A stretch of DNA of 64,000 nt, from assembly GCF_004564275.1 (NCBI RefSeq), contig NZ_SPDV01000001.1:183891-247890 (forward strand). The letters are read 5' to 3'. Of this stretch, positions 29,939-38,498 are shown one piece after another; positions within the stretch are counted from its first letter, which is position 1; each line of letters opens with the position of its first letter. The position numbers were made by a program, and so were the translations under genes. The notes under the pieces were generated by a model, which made no database searches, had not been told where the DNA came from, and worked only from the letters and a program-made list of their open reading frames with translations. Source of the DNA: Sphingomonas parva (ex Maeng et al. 2020). Lineage in GTDB: Bacteria > Pseudomonadota > Alphaproteobacteria > Sphingomonadales > Sphingomonadaceae.

Positions 29939-30802
29939 ATGAGAACATTCTCCAGGCTGCGCAGGCTGCTGCTGCTGGCCCTCTGCGCCACCGCAGTTCC
30001 AGCGGGCGGTGCCTCCCCGGCCGGAACGCTCCGGGTGATGAGCTTCAACGTCCGCGTGCCCGTCGCGCAGGACGGCCGCCACGCCTGGCCCCACCGCAGG
30101 GACCTGCTCGTCGATACGATCGCCAGCCAGTCGCCGGACGTGGTCGGGACCCAGGAGCTGACCAGGGCCCAGGGCGACTACCTGCTCGCGCGGCTGCCCG
30201 GTTATTCCTGGTTCGGGATCGACCGGCGCGGCGGCCATGACGACGAGCATATGGCGATCTTCTACCGGCGCGACCGGCTGCGCCTGGTCGAGCTGGGCAA
30301 TTTCTGGCTGTCGGAGACGCCGAATGTCCCCGGAAGCATAAGCTGGGGCCATCCCTTTCCCCGGATGGTGACCTGGGGATTGTTCGAGACGATCGCCGAC
30401 GGACGGCGCTTCTACGTCTACAACACGCATTTTCCGTACCGGGCCGGCGACGAGCCCGCCCGGACCCGGGCCGCGGCAGCGATCGCCGCGCGGATCGCCG
30501 CCCTCCCCGCGGCGGTTCCGGTCGTCCTCACCGGCGATTTCAACACCGAGCCGGGCAGCCCCACTTACGCCCTGCTCAGCGGGAGCCTTGCCGACGCCCG
30601 CGCCCAGGCTGGCAGCGTCGCCGGCCCGGAAGGCACCTTCCACGCCTTCACCGGCACCCCCCGCCGCCGCATCGACTGGATCCTCGCTCGCGGCCTCCGT
30701 GCCGCCCGCTTCCACACCGACGACCGCCACCGTGACGGCCTCTACCCGTCCGATCATTTCCCGGTGACGGCCGACTTCGTCCCCGAGTCCCCCGCGCCCT
30801 GA
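29939..30802 (+). CDS. exported endonuclease/exonuclease/phosphatase-family protein
   Basis: The 287-residue protein has a signal peptide and an EEP domain. Visible motifs are the metal-binding Asn in RVMSFNVR, the catalytic Glu in VVGTQE, YNTHFPY, the active-site TGDFNTEPGS, and C-terminal RRIDWILA and YPSDHFPV with the catalytic His. The fold hydrolyses phosphodiesters or phosphomonoesters; the signal peptide implies extracytoplasmic phosphate scavenging or a nuclease-like role. GAGGAC precedes the ATG at 29939. It follows the alcohol dehydrogenase by 65 bases on the same strand. Confidence 0.88.
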   Translation: MRTFSRLRRLLLLALCATAVPAGGASPAGTLRVMSFNVRVPVAQDGRHAWPHRRDLLVDTIASQSPDVVGTQELTRAQGDYLLARLPGYSWFGIDRRGGHDDEHMAIFYRRDRLRLVELGNFWLSETPNVPGSISWGHPFPRMVTWGLFETIADGRRFYVYNTHFPYRAGDEPARTRAAAAIAARIAALPAAVPVVLTGDFNTEPGSPTYALLSGSLADARAQAGSVAGPEGTFHAFTGTPRRRIDWILARGLRAARFHTDDRHRDGLYPSDHFPVTADFVPESPAP

Positions 30803-30996
30803 CCCCGGCGCGCGGCGCACGCGAGCCACTTCCGGGCAGGTGAAGCCGTCGGAGAGATGCAGGACGACGAGCACCCCGCCCGGGTTCCGCTCGGCGGCGA
30901 TCCGCGACGCCTCGCGCTTGCTGTCGGCGCCGCCGTCGATCGCCAGCAGTCGAGGCGCGATGCCTCGGCGCTCGCCGCTCCTGCGGCCGCGCCCGC
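30803..30996. other. gap with a protein-like but startless reading frame
   Basis: No gene is supported in these 194 bases. On the minus strand one frame encodes about 45 residues with natural composition (for example LLAIDGGADSKREASRIAAE and VLVVLHLSDGF), but it has no plausible start and runs on as an antisense shadow of the EEP gene. It may be a gene remnant. Confidence 0.3.
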
Positions 30997-31764
30997 TCAG
31001 TCGCCCGGACGGAAGACCATGCGGTGGGGAATGTAGAGGAACACCTCGGTCGCGCCGGCGCGGCGCCATTCGACCGGGCGGTCGAGCCCCTGCGCCTCGA
31101 CCTTCTGCTGCGGCCCGAAGCGCGCCGCGATGGCAAGGGCGTCCTGCGCGATCAGGTCGAGCAGTCGCCCGCGATACTGGTCCGGCGCGACGATCGACAA
31201 GGTGAGCGGGCCGCCGGCGCGCATCTCGGCGCGCCCCGCGGCCGGCACCGAGCTGACGAACTGCTCGAGCCTGGATATCGCCTGGTTGGCCTCGTCGGCG
31301 CTGGCGCCGAGCCGGGTCTTGATGAAGAAGGCGACCCGCTCGCTGTCCGGCCGGCCGTCGCCGAGGAACGGCAGGGTTCGGTAATTGCCGGTGGTCAGCG
31401 GCACGACGAAGAAGTCGCCGATCGCCAGCTCGATGCCCGAGCGGCCGGCGAGGCTCAGCGCGCTACGGACCATGGTCAGGATTTCCTCGCGGCGCTGCTC
31501 CCGCTCGCGCGTGTCGCCGGCGACGATCACCGGCAGCAGCGCGAAGTCGGCGCGCCGCCGCAGCCCGATCGCCGGGAGCTCGCTCGCATCCTCCTCGGTC
31601 TCGATCGCCCGGTTGGTCCGCGGATCCATGTAGACCTGGCGGGCACGGGTCCCCGTCACGACCACCTCGCCCTCGTTGATGTCCTGCGCCTGCGCCGGCC
31701 ACGCCGCCGCCAGCGCCAGGCCGAACGACGCCAAGCGATATGTTCCGATCCGTGCCATGTGCAT
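30997..31764 (-). CDS. exported protein of unknown function
   Basis: The 255-residue protein has a signal peptide (cleavage near AQAQD). The start of the mature protein, NEGEVVVTGTRARQ, resembles a TonB-receptor plug strand, but there is no barrel. The remainder is mixed alpha/beta with segments RTLPFLGDGRPDSERVAFF and ISRLEQFVSSVP, giving a fold I cannot name. AGGAGG lies four bases before the ATG at 31764 and ten before the ATG at 31758, so either is possible. It lies inside the addA-addB interruption on the minus strand and has no clear operon partner. Confidence 0.65.
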   Translation of the reverse strand: MHMARIGTYRLASFGLALAAAWPAQAQDINEGEVVVTGTRARQVYMDPRTNRAIETEEDASELPAIGLRRRADFALLPVIVAGDTREREQRREEILTMVRSALSLAGRSGIELAIGDFFVVPLTTGNYRTLPFLGDGRPDSERVAFFIKTRLGASADEANQAISRLEQFVSSVPAAGRAEMRAGGPLTLSIVAPDQYRGRLLDLIAQDALAIAARFGPQQKVEAQGLDRPVEWRRAGATEVFLYIPHRMVFRPGD

Positions 31765-32109
31765 CCCCCCTCCTGGTCGACGCCAGAGTGCGGTCCGCGC
31801 ATCGTGAGGGTCAAGCCGCTTCTTGCCCGCGGGCCACGGCGCCAGAAGCATGCGCTGGGGATCGACAATGTTGCCGTGGCGCGGAGGTCCGCCGACAGGA
31901 TCCGTGCACGCGGCCTCAGGGCGCAAGGCATTGCCCTCCGCGCCTGGCTGTGAATCAGGCCCCGGCCCCGGCGACGCTACCGCCGGCACGCCCCGCCGGC
32001 AGACGCGCTCCCGCCGCTTCCTGCGCGCATGCCGCCGGGCCTCGCCGCCGCCCTTGGCCTGTAGCCTGCCTGTTTTTTCCGATCCGCTGCGCCGCCGATC
32101 CGGCCGGGT
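31765..32109. other. 345-base gap without a supported gene
   Basis: No reading frame here has a start with a ribosome-binding site and natural composition on either strand. A T-rich stretch (CTGTTTTTTCC near 32067) is present but has no convincing hairpin. It should contain the promoter of the exported protein to its left. Confidence 0.35.
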
Positions 32110-32433
32110 CTATTCGGCCGCTTTGGCCCGCTCCGCTTCGGCGGCGAGGAAGCCGGGCTCACGCTCGGGAACCATCCAGCGGCTCTCATAGATCTCGATC
32201 GTCTCGAAGATCCCCTCGGCGAAATAGGGATCGCCGGCGAGGTAGGCATCGAGCGCGGCGCGGTCCGCCATGTCGAAGATGAACACGCTGCCGATCATCC
32301 GCCCGTCCTCGATCAGCGGCCCGGCATAGACGATCTTGTCCTGCTCGCCCGCGACGAAGCGCAGGTGGCTGGCGCGATGGCGGCGGCGAAGCTCGCCGGC
32401 CCCCTTGTCCTTGCCGATGACGACGAAATTCAT
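32110..32433 (-). CDS. YciI-family protein
   Basis: The 107-residue protein is a single YciI (ferredoxin-like dimeric alpha/beta barrel) domain: MNFVVIGKDK, the conserved RASHLRFV with the active-site His, IVYAGPLIEDG and VFIFDMADRAALDAYLAGDPY. The conserved His-Asp pair places it with small dimeric enzymes of unknown reaction. An Ala/Glu-rich tail follows. No partner gene is adjacent. Confidence 0.9.
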   Translation of the reverse strand: MNFVVIGKDKGAGELRRRHRASHLRFVAGEQDKIVYAGPLIEDGRMIGSVFIFDMADRAALDAYLAGDPYFAEGIFETIEIYESRWMVPEREPGFLAAEAERAKAAE

Positions 32434-32566
32434 GCCGACGGGCTAGCGCGGTTGCGCGCCGAAGGGAAGCCGCTTCCGGCCAGAGCGGGCGCCCTGCACG
32501 CCGGGCTTGGCGACGAGGCGGCAGCTCCTCTAGGAGAAAGCGAGATACCTCTTGTGGAGTGAAGAC

Positions 32567-32806
32567 ATGGCCCGCGAACCGCATTATCCCGACGACGCCC
32601 CGGTCGGCGACACTAGGAAGGCCGCCCGCACGGCTCCGCGGCGCAGCGCTTCACCCGAGGGACAGGCGCCCGCCGACGCCAAGGCGGACGAGAAATCCGG
32701 ACGCACCAAGCAGATCGTGACAGGCGCGGCGATCGGCATCGGCTCGGCCGCGATCGTCGCCGCCCTCCTCTACGCCAACCGTCGCGGCAGGAACGACAAG
32801 GCCTGA
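32567..32806 (+). CDS. small single-pass membrane protein, unknown function
   Basis: The 79-residue protein has a hydrophilic, charged N-terminal half (Asp/Glu/Lys/Ala-rich) and one hydrophobic segment near residues 50-70 (IVTGAAIGIGSAAIVAALLY) ending in an Arg-rich tail, so the N-terminus is probably periplasmic. GGAG lies eight bases before the ATG at 32567. Short proteins of this form are frequent in sphingomonads; no function can be assigned. Confidence 0.65.
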   Translation: MAREPHYPDDAPVGDTRKAARTAPRRSASPEGQAPADAKADEKSGRTKQIVTGAAIGIGSAAIVAALLYANRRGRNDKA

Positions 32807-32918
32807 CCCCTGTGTAAACGGCGGCTTGACCAGCCTGAACCCGGTCTTTCGAGTGGGTTCAGGCGCGGCTCAAGCGAATCGGAATAGACACTCCTCATCG
32901 AGTTCGAAGGAGTGTCCC

Positions 32919-33224
32919 ATGCGTAAGATCGTCCTGGCCCTGAGCGCCGCCACCCTCACCGTCCCGGCCCTGCCGGCCGACGCCGCCTTCGCGCGCAGCA
33001 CCGGCGTCTACCATGGCCAGACCTGGCGCGGTGCCGATGGCCGCACCTATTGCCGCAAGCCGAACGGCACGACCGGCCTTGTCGTCGGCGGCGCCGCGGG
33101 CGCCCTCGTCGGCCGCGAGATCGACAAGCGCGGCAGCCGCGCCACCGGCACCATCCTCGGCGCCGCCGTCGGCGCCCTGGTCGGCCGCCACGTCCAGCGC
33201 AATGTGATCAGTCGCTGCCGCTAA
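32919..33224 (+). CDS. exported glycine-zipper (2TM) protein
   Basis: The 101-residue protein has a signal peptide (cleavage near PADAAFA) followed by a short Cys-containing segment (GRTYCRKPNG) and a glycine zipper made of two Gly/Ala-rich helices, GLVVGGAAGALVGREIDKRG and ILGAAVGALVGRHVQ. Proteins with this motif sit in or on the outer membrane and form helical hairpins; several are lipoproteins or stress proteins. GAAGGAG lies before the ATG at 32919. It ends with a clear terminator at 33256. Confidence 0.82.
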   Translation: MRKIVLALSAATLTVPALPADAAFARSTGVYHGQTWRGADGRTYCRKPNGTTGLVVGGAAGALVGREIDKRGSRATGTILGAAVGALVGRHVQRNVISRCR

Positions 33225-33255
33225 GGCTGGCTGACCACAGGTTGGCGACAACGAG

Positions 33256-33284
33256 AAGGCGCTCCGGGGACCGGGGCGCCTTTT
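33256..33284 (+). terminator. intrinsic terminator of the glycine-zipper gene
   Basis: AAGGCGC pairs with GCGCCTT around a GC-rich inner stem (CCGG with CCGG) and is followed by TTTTCCC. It lies 32 bases after the stop codon. Confidence 0.85.
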
Positions 33285-33320
33285 CCCACGCGCGGCGATG
33301 CCTCGGCAGGGCGGCCCGGT

Positions 33321-36272
33321 TCATTCCTCGCGCCCGTACCACTCATCCAGCCGCATCAGCTGGTCGTATTCGCCATAAGGCGCATATTCGGGGTGGAGCT
33401 TGGCGGTGAACGGCGCGTCCCCGGTCAGCCAGTTCTCCGCCGCCTCGCGGAAGTTGCGCGCCGCCAGCGTGGTGAAATCGGCCGGGTCGATGCCGTTGCG
33501 TCCGGCGACCGGGCTGGCGACGAAGCCGAGCTTCCCCGCCTTCTTGGCCAGCGACCAATATTCGAAGCAGGCGGGCAGCCCCTCGATCCCGTCGAAGCCG
33601 CCGCGCTCGGCGATCAGGCCGAGCAGGCCCAATTGCATCGAATAGCCCTCCCCCACCGCTTTCGGCCCCGGCGGAGTCCCGGTTTTGTAATCGACGATCG
33701 CCAGGCTGCCGTCGGCGAGCCGGTCGATGCGGTCGGCCATGCCGTGCAGCTTCACGCCCGACATCTCGGCCTCGCCCCAGGCTTCGGCGCGGAGCGGCAG
33801 GCGGCCGTTCTCCTTGTTCTCCGCCACCTGCGCGGCGATCCAGTCGATCGCCTCGAGCAGCCGCGGCTGCCAGAGCGCCCGCATCAGGGGATGGGCGTTG
33901 CTGTCGGCGAGCAATTGCTCGGCCCGCGGCCGCAGCCGTGCCGGATCGCAATCGTCCTCCTTCATCCATTTTTCGAGCACGGCGTGCACCGCCGTTCCCC
34001 GCCAGGCCGCGCCGGGATCGGCATCGGGGACGTCGAGCGCGGTGAGGCCGAGCATCCGGCGCGCGTAGAAAGCGAACGGATCGGCCTTCAGCCGGTCGAC
34101 CTCGGTGACCGAGATCTTGCGCGGACGCCGCGCGGCCGGCGGCGAGGGCGCCGGGCGGGCCGCGGGCCGATAGGCCTCGGGCCGGTCGAGCACCTGCGCC
34201 CATTTGCGGTGCTGGGGCGAACGGGTCAGGCCGCCGGTCATCGCCTCCAGGCGCAGCCAGAAGCGGGAGGCGATGGCCGGGGCGCGGGCGCTGCGCCGGG
34301 CGCGGGTCACCAGCACCTGTCGTCCGCCGAGCGCGCAGGCGAGGTCGTGCGCGGACAGGCCGATGCGGCGCTCGAGGCTGGGGAGGCCGAGCTCGTGGCG
34401 AAGCCGCGGCGCGAGCCACGGGTCCGGGGTCGGCAGCTGCGGCCAGATGCCCTCGTTGAGGCCGGCGAGGATCATCAGATCGGCATGCTGGAGCCGCGCC
34501 TCGAGCAGCCCCCAGATGAAGATGCGCGGGTGCTGGCCATAAGGCGGGCGCACCGCCACCGACTGCATCAATTGGTCGAGCAGCGGCGCAAGGGTGGCGA
34601 GCACGACCCGGCGCGGCCCCTCGCCCGCCGCCGGCTCGGCCGTCGCGAGCAGCTCGGCCGCGGCCCGGCCGGCGGGACCGGCCCAGGCCGCATCGCCGGT
34701 CAGGTTCGAAGCGGTCTCCCGCAGCATCGCAAGCAAGGCGGGAAGGCTGGCGCGCTCGGAGCGGAAGGCGGCCTCCAGCGGCCGCAGCAGCGCCGCCGCC
34801 TCCTTCCACCAGGCGAGCGCCGCCTTGCGCAGTTCGCGGTCGCGTCCGGTCCAATCAGCGAGATGTTCGAACAGCCCGGCCAGCCCTGCCGGCGGGCGCG
34901 GCCCGCGCAACGCAAGATCGAGGGTACGGACGCCGTCGAGCCAGGCGAGCCGCCCCTCCCCCAGCATCACCAGCGGATGCTTGAGCAGGGCGAGCAGAGG
35001 CACCGGGGCGAATTGCTCGGCGGCCGCGCTGGCCAGAGCAAGCAGCAGCGTCCCCGGCGGGGTCTGGGACAGCGGGCGCCCGGCGCTGTCGTCCGCCTCG
35101 ATGTCCCAGCGGCGCAAATGGGCCGAGACGCGCCGCGCGAGATCCCTGTCCGGCGTGACCAGGGCGGCGGTGCGCTCCGGAGTCTCGATCGCCTCGCGCA
35201 GCGCGATGGCGATCGCCTGCGCCTCCTCGGCGGGATCGGCGAGCTCGAGCGCCCGCACGCCGCTGAGCCGGCGCTCCGAAGGCGGCAGGCTCTGCCAGTT
35301 GGAGGTGAAGGCGGCCGGCGCCATCGCGTTGGCGATCGCGCGGCTGCGGACGGCCGGCGCGTCCCTGCCGCCGCCCCAGCGCCACGGCTCGACCTCGGCG
35401 CGGCCAACGCCCATCCGGTCGAGCAGCAGCTTCAGGTGGAATTGCGGATGGGTCTCGACTGCGCGGCGGCGGTGGCCGGTCTCCGGATCCGGCTCGTGCG
35501 GGCCGAGCGCCTGCCACTCCTCCTCGGGCATCGTCCGGTCGAGCCCGGGCAGCACCACCGATCCTTCCGGCAGCCGCGACACCGTGCGCAGCAGCGCGGC
35601 AATGGCCGGCGCCGTGGTGGTGATCCCCGCCGCGCAGACGAAGCCGCGCGGCGGCTGGGTCCGCCAGCGCCCTGCGACGCCGCGCAGCAGCCGATTGCGA
35701 CGCTCGGCCAGGTTGATCCGCCCGCGTTCGGCGAGCACCCGCGGCCATTGGTCGAGGATTACCGTCAGGCGCTCGAGCGAGACCTGCCAATGGCTGGAAA
35801 GATCGGGCAAGTCGGCAGCGAACTCGCGCAGGCGCCCTGGCGCGATCTCCTCGATCAGCAATTGGTCCAGAGTGCGGCCGAGATCCTGGGCAAGGCGGAG
35901 CGCCTCGGCGGCGTCGATGCCCTCCATCTGCCGCTCGACCAGCCTGGCGAGGAGAAACAGCCGTTCGGTCGGGTCGATCGCCGGCGGCACGGGCTCCGCG
36001 GCACCGACAGGATCGAGCGCGCCGCCGATCCGTTCGTCGAGCTCCGGGTCTCCGACCGGAACCAGCCGCGGCAGGAGCAATCCGCGCGGCTCCGATCGCC
36101 GCACGAACGCTTCCGAGAGGGCTCGGCCGGCGCGATTGTTCGGGACGAGCACGACGCCCTGGGCGAGCCCCGTCTCGCACTGGCCGTAGCGGGCGATCAG
36201 GCCGGCGGCGAGCGCGTCGGCGAAGGCGCGATGCGGCGGGATGGTGAAGACGGTGGGGCGAGCGGCGGACAC
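33321..36272 (-). CDS. addB: double-strand break repair protein AddB
   Basis: The 983-residue protein matches AddB: an N-terminal inactivated helicase-like region (TIPPHRAFADALAAGL, VVLVPNNRAGRALSEAF) and a C-terminal RecB-type nuclease with catalytic IVDYKTGTPPG near residue 860. AddB is the second nuclease subunit and the Chi-recognition partner of AddA. It follows murU by 41 bases on the same strand and is the last gene of the divL-tsaE-amgK-murU-addB run. addA, normally next, is 4.6 kb further on. Confidence 0.95.
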   Translation of the reverse strand: MSAARPTVFTIPPHRAFADALAAGLIARYGQCETGLAQGVVLVPNNRAGRALSEAFVRRSEPRGLLLPRLVPVGDPELDERIGGALDPVGAAEPVPPAIDPTERLFLLARLVERQMEGIDAAEALRLAQDLGRTLDQLLIEEIAPGRLREFAADLPDLSSHWQVSLERLTVILDQWPRVLAERGRINLAERRNRLLRGVAGRWRTQPPRGFVCAAGITTTAPAIAALLRTVSRLPEGSVVLPGLDRTMPEEEWQALGPHEPDPETGHRRRAVETHPQFHLKLLLDRMGVGRAEVEPWRWGGGRDAPAVRSRAIANAMAPAAFTSNWQSLPPSERRLSGVRALELADPAEEAQAIAIALREAIETPERTAALVTPDRDLARRVSAHLRRWDIEADDSAGRPLSQTPPGTLLLALASAAAEQFAPVPLLALLKHPLVMLGEGRLAWLDGVRTLDLALRGPRPPAGLAGLFEHLADWTGRDRELRKAALAWWKEAAALLRPLEAAFRSERASLPALLAMLRETASNLTGDAAWAGPAGRAAAELLATAEPAAGEGPRRVVLATLAPLLDQLMQSVAVRPPYGQHPRIFIWGLLEARLQHADLMILAGLNEGIWPQLPTPDPWLAPRLRHELGLPSLERRIGLSAHDLACALGGRQVLVTRARRSARAPAIASRFWLRLEAMTGGLTRSPQHRKWAQVLDRPEAYRPAARPAPSPPAARRPRKISVTEVDRLKADPFAFYARRMLGLTALDVPDADPGAAWRGTAVHAVLEKWMKEDDCDPARLRPRAEQLLADSNAHPLMRALWQPRLLEAIDWIAAQVAENKENGRLPLRAEAWGEAEMSGVKLHGMADRIDRLADGSLAIVDYKTGTPPGPKAVGEGYSMQLGLLGLIAERGGFDGIEGLPACFEYWSLAKKAGKLGFVASPVAGRNGIDPADFTTLAARNFREAAENWLTGDAPFTAKLHPEYAPYGEYDQLMRLDEWYGREE

Positions 36273-36313
36273 GGTCCTAGCCTAGCGGGGCGGCGCAGCC
36301 GATGGGAAGCGTT

Positions 36314-37078
36314 TCAGCCGCGGCCGAGGATCTCTTCGGTCTTGCGGATGTTGTCGGGCGCGCCAACGTCGAACCATAGCCCTTCGTGAACCACGCCGAA
36401 CATCCGGCCCTGCTCGATCGCTCGGTCCCACAGGATGTTGGTCGAGAACGGACCCTCGGGGTGCTCGCCGGCGAGCAGCCGCTTCGAGACAATCTGGATG
36501 CCCGTGTAGACGAACGGCGCCACCGTTCCCGGCTTGCGCCGCCGCAGGGTGCCGTCGGGGCGCATGTGGAAGTCGCCCTGGCCGCGGTGGCAATGCGCCC
36601 GGGCCAGCGGCACCAGCAACAGCAGCGAGTCCATCCGTGCGTCGTCCCAGTTCGACGCCAGCAGCCGCAGCGAATCGACCGGCCCGTCGACCCACAGATT
36701 GTCGGAATTGACCACCAGGAACGGATCGGCGTCGATCAACGGCAGCGCGCGGATCAGCCCGCCGCCGGTCTCGAGCAATTGCGCCCGTTCGTCCGACACG
36801 GCGATCTCGATGTCCTTGACCCGGTGGCGCAGGTGCGCCTCGAGCGCGTCCGCGAGGTAATGGACGTTGACCACCGCCTTTCTCACCCCAGCGCCGCGGA
36901 GGCGATCGAAGCAATGGTCGATCAGCGGCTGGCCGGCGACCTCGACCAGCGGCTTGGGCCGTGTGGCGGTGAGCGGCCGCATGCGCTTGCCGAGCCCGGC
37001 AGCCATCACCATCGCCACTTCCGGCACCTTGCCGGTCGGATCGGGGCGCAGCGCCAGGGTCTTGCGCGTCCGGCTCAC
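36314..37078 (-). CDS. murU: N-acetylmuramate-1-phosphate uridylyltransferase MurU
   Basis: The 254-residue protein is a sugar-1-phosphate nucleotidyltransferase: signature VMAAGLGKRMRPLTATRPKP (about residues 24-43), metal-binding VVNSDNLWVDG, and WFDVGAPDNI near the C-terminus. It starts with a GTG at 37078 that overlaps the amgK stop in a GTGA junction. Next to amgK it fits MurU of the peptidoglycan recycling route, turning MurNAc-1-phosphate into UDP-MurNAc and bypassing the fosfomycin-sensitive MurA step. The substrate is assigned from gene context and family; the nucleotidyltransferase fold is certain. Confidence 0.88.
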   Translation of the reverse strand: MSRTRKTLALRPDPTGKVPEVAMVMAAGLGKRMRPLTATRPKPLVEVAGQPLIDHCFDRLRGAGVRKAVVNVHYLADALEAHLRHRVKDIEIAVSDERAQLLETGGGLIRALPLIDADPFLVVNSDNLWVDGPVDSLRLLASNWDDARMDSLLLLVPLARAHCHRGQGDFHMRPDGTLRRRKPGTVAPFVYTGIQIVSKRLLAGEHPEGPFSTNILWDRAIEQGRMFGVVHEGLWFDVGAPDNIRKTEEILGRG

Positions 37079-38073
37079 GCGCTCTGTTCCCAGGCCGCTG
37101 CCCGTTTCTCCGCGGGAACGTTCTCGTCGAACCAGGCGCGGACATGGGCCAGCGCCGGATGAGCGAGGTTGCGCTCGAGGTACGACCAGACGCGGGGCTG
37201 CAGCGAGAGGTAGTGCGGCTTGCCGTCGCGCTTCCACAGCCGGGTGAAGATGCCGAGGATCTTGGTGTTCCGCTGCGCGCCGAGCACTTCGTAATGGGCC
37301 CGGAACGCGTCGCGATCGACGACATTCGCCAGCGCGTAGTAGCGCTCGAGCATCTCCTCCTCGAGCTCCGGCGCGACGTCCCGGCGCGCGTCCTGAAGCA
37401 GGGAGACGAGGTCGTAGGCGGCGTGGCCGGCGAGCGCGTCCTGGAAATCGAGCAGGCCGAGTTCGGTGCGTCCCGGGATCACCATCAGATTGTCGGCATG
37501 ATAGTCGCGCAGCACCATCACCGGGCGCTCCGCGACGACGCGCAGCACGTCGGCCCAAGCCTGCTGCCAGGCGGGCAGATAGGTCTGCTCGTGGATCGGC
37601 ATGTCCAGCGCGGGCGCATACCATTCGGTGAACAGCAGCACCTCGCGCACCATCGCCGCCTCATCATAGGGCGGGATGTCGGCCGGCGCCGGCTGGGCGC
37701 CGAGCCGCGCGAGGATCTCGACGGCAGTGTCGTAGATCTCGTGCTCGCGGTCCGGGCGGCCCTGGAGATACGGGCCGACGCGCTCGTCGCCGAAATCCTC
37801 GAGCAGCAGCAGCCCGCGCTCGCGATCGATGCCCAGCGGCCGCGGCGGCGCGAAGCCGCGGTCGAGCAGATGGCCGGCCACCTTCAGGAACGGCCCGATG
37901 TCCTCATGCTCGGGCGGCGCGTCCATCAGCACCGCCGTTTCCGCCCCGCGATGGATGCGGAAATAGCGGCGGAAGCTGGCGTCGCCGGCGAGAGGCCGGA
38001 TCTCCGCGCCCTCCCAGCCGTGCCGTGCGAGGAAATCGGGCGCCGAAGCGGGCGGAATCATCGGAGAGGCCAT
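37075..38073 (-). CDS. amgK: N-acetylmuramate/N-acetylglucosamine anomeric kinase AmgK
   Basis: The 332-residue protein is an aminoglycoside-phosphotransferase-fold kinase with a Gly-rich loop region LAGDASFRRYFR, LLLLEDFGDERV, catalytic VMVLRDYHADNLM and metal-binding LLDFQDA. In its relatives AmgK phosphorylates recovered MurNAc at the anomeric carbon for MurU. The start at 38073 has GGGGAGG before it and overlaps tsaE by 16 bases; an ATG at 38061 forms an ATGA junction and is the alternative. The gene is the middle of the amgK-murU pair. The substrate is inferred from neighbourhood and similarity, not proven. Confidence 0.87.
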   Translation of the reverse strand: MASPMIPPASAPDFLARHGWEGAEIRPLAGDASFRRYFRIHRGAETAVLMDAPPEHEDIGPFLKVAGHLLDRGFAPPRPLGIDRERGLLLLEDFGDERVGPYLQGRPDREHEIYDTAVEILARLGAQPAPADIPPYDEAAMVREVLLFTEWYAPALDMPIHEQTYLPAWQQAWADVLRVVAERPVMVLRDYHADNLMVIPGRTELGLLDFQDALAGHAAYDLVSLLQDARRDVAPELEEEMLERYYALANVVDRDAFRAHYEVLGAQRNTKILGIFTRLWKRDGKPHYLSLQPRVWSYLERNLAHPALAHVRAWFDENVPAEKRAAAWEQSA

Positions 38074-38498
38074 CGTCCTCCCCAAGCGGCGGGCACCTCG
38101 GCTGTCAAGGCGCGAGCGTCCTCTCCGTCCCTGGACAGGCTGAGCTTCAGCGCCTCTGGCCACAAGGCCGCGCCGAGACGCTCGGGCCATTCGATGACCA
38201 GCGCACCGTCCCAGAGTGCCTCCTCCAGCGCCAGCTCGCCCAATTCCTCCTCGTCCTCGATCCGGTAGAGATCGACATGCCAGACCGGCAGGCTGAGATC
38301 GTCATAGGGAAGAACGATCGGAAAGGTCGGGCTGGCGACGTCCCCCTCGAAGCCGAGGCCGCGAAGCACGCCGCGGGCGAGGCTGGTCTTGCCCGCGCCG
38401 AGATCGCCGTAGAGCGCGACCACGTCGCCCGGCCGCAAGGCGGCGGCGAGACGGCGCCCGAACGCCTCCGTCTCCGCCTGCCCCTGCAGCCGGATCAC
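38058..38498 (-). CDS. tsaE: tRNA threonylcarbamoyladenosine biosynthesis ATPase TsaE
   Basis: The 146-residue P-loop protein has Walker A GDLGAGKTSLARG (residues 31-43), SPTFPIV, the Walker B region VWHVDLYRIED and IEWPERLG, all of the TsaE family. TsaE works with TsaB and TsaD to place threonylcarbamoyl on A37 of ANN-decoding tRNAs. The GTG at 38498 overlaps the divL stop in a GTGA junction. No tsaB or tsaD is in the window. Confidence 0.93.
   Translation of the reverse strand: MIRLQGQAETEAFGRRLAAALRPGDVVALYGDLGAGKTSLARGVLRGLGFEGDVASPTFPIVLPYDDLSLPVWHVDLYRIEDEEELGELALEEALWDGALVIEWPERLGAALWPEALKLSLSRDGEDARALTAEVPAAWGGRWPLR

Noticed and set aside
33393..36389. 998-residue open frame opposite addB
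   Set aside because: Antisense shadow of addB; no motif.
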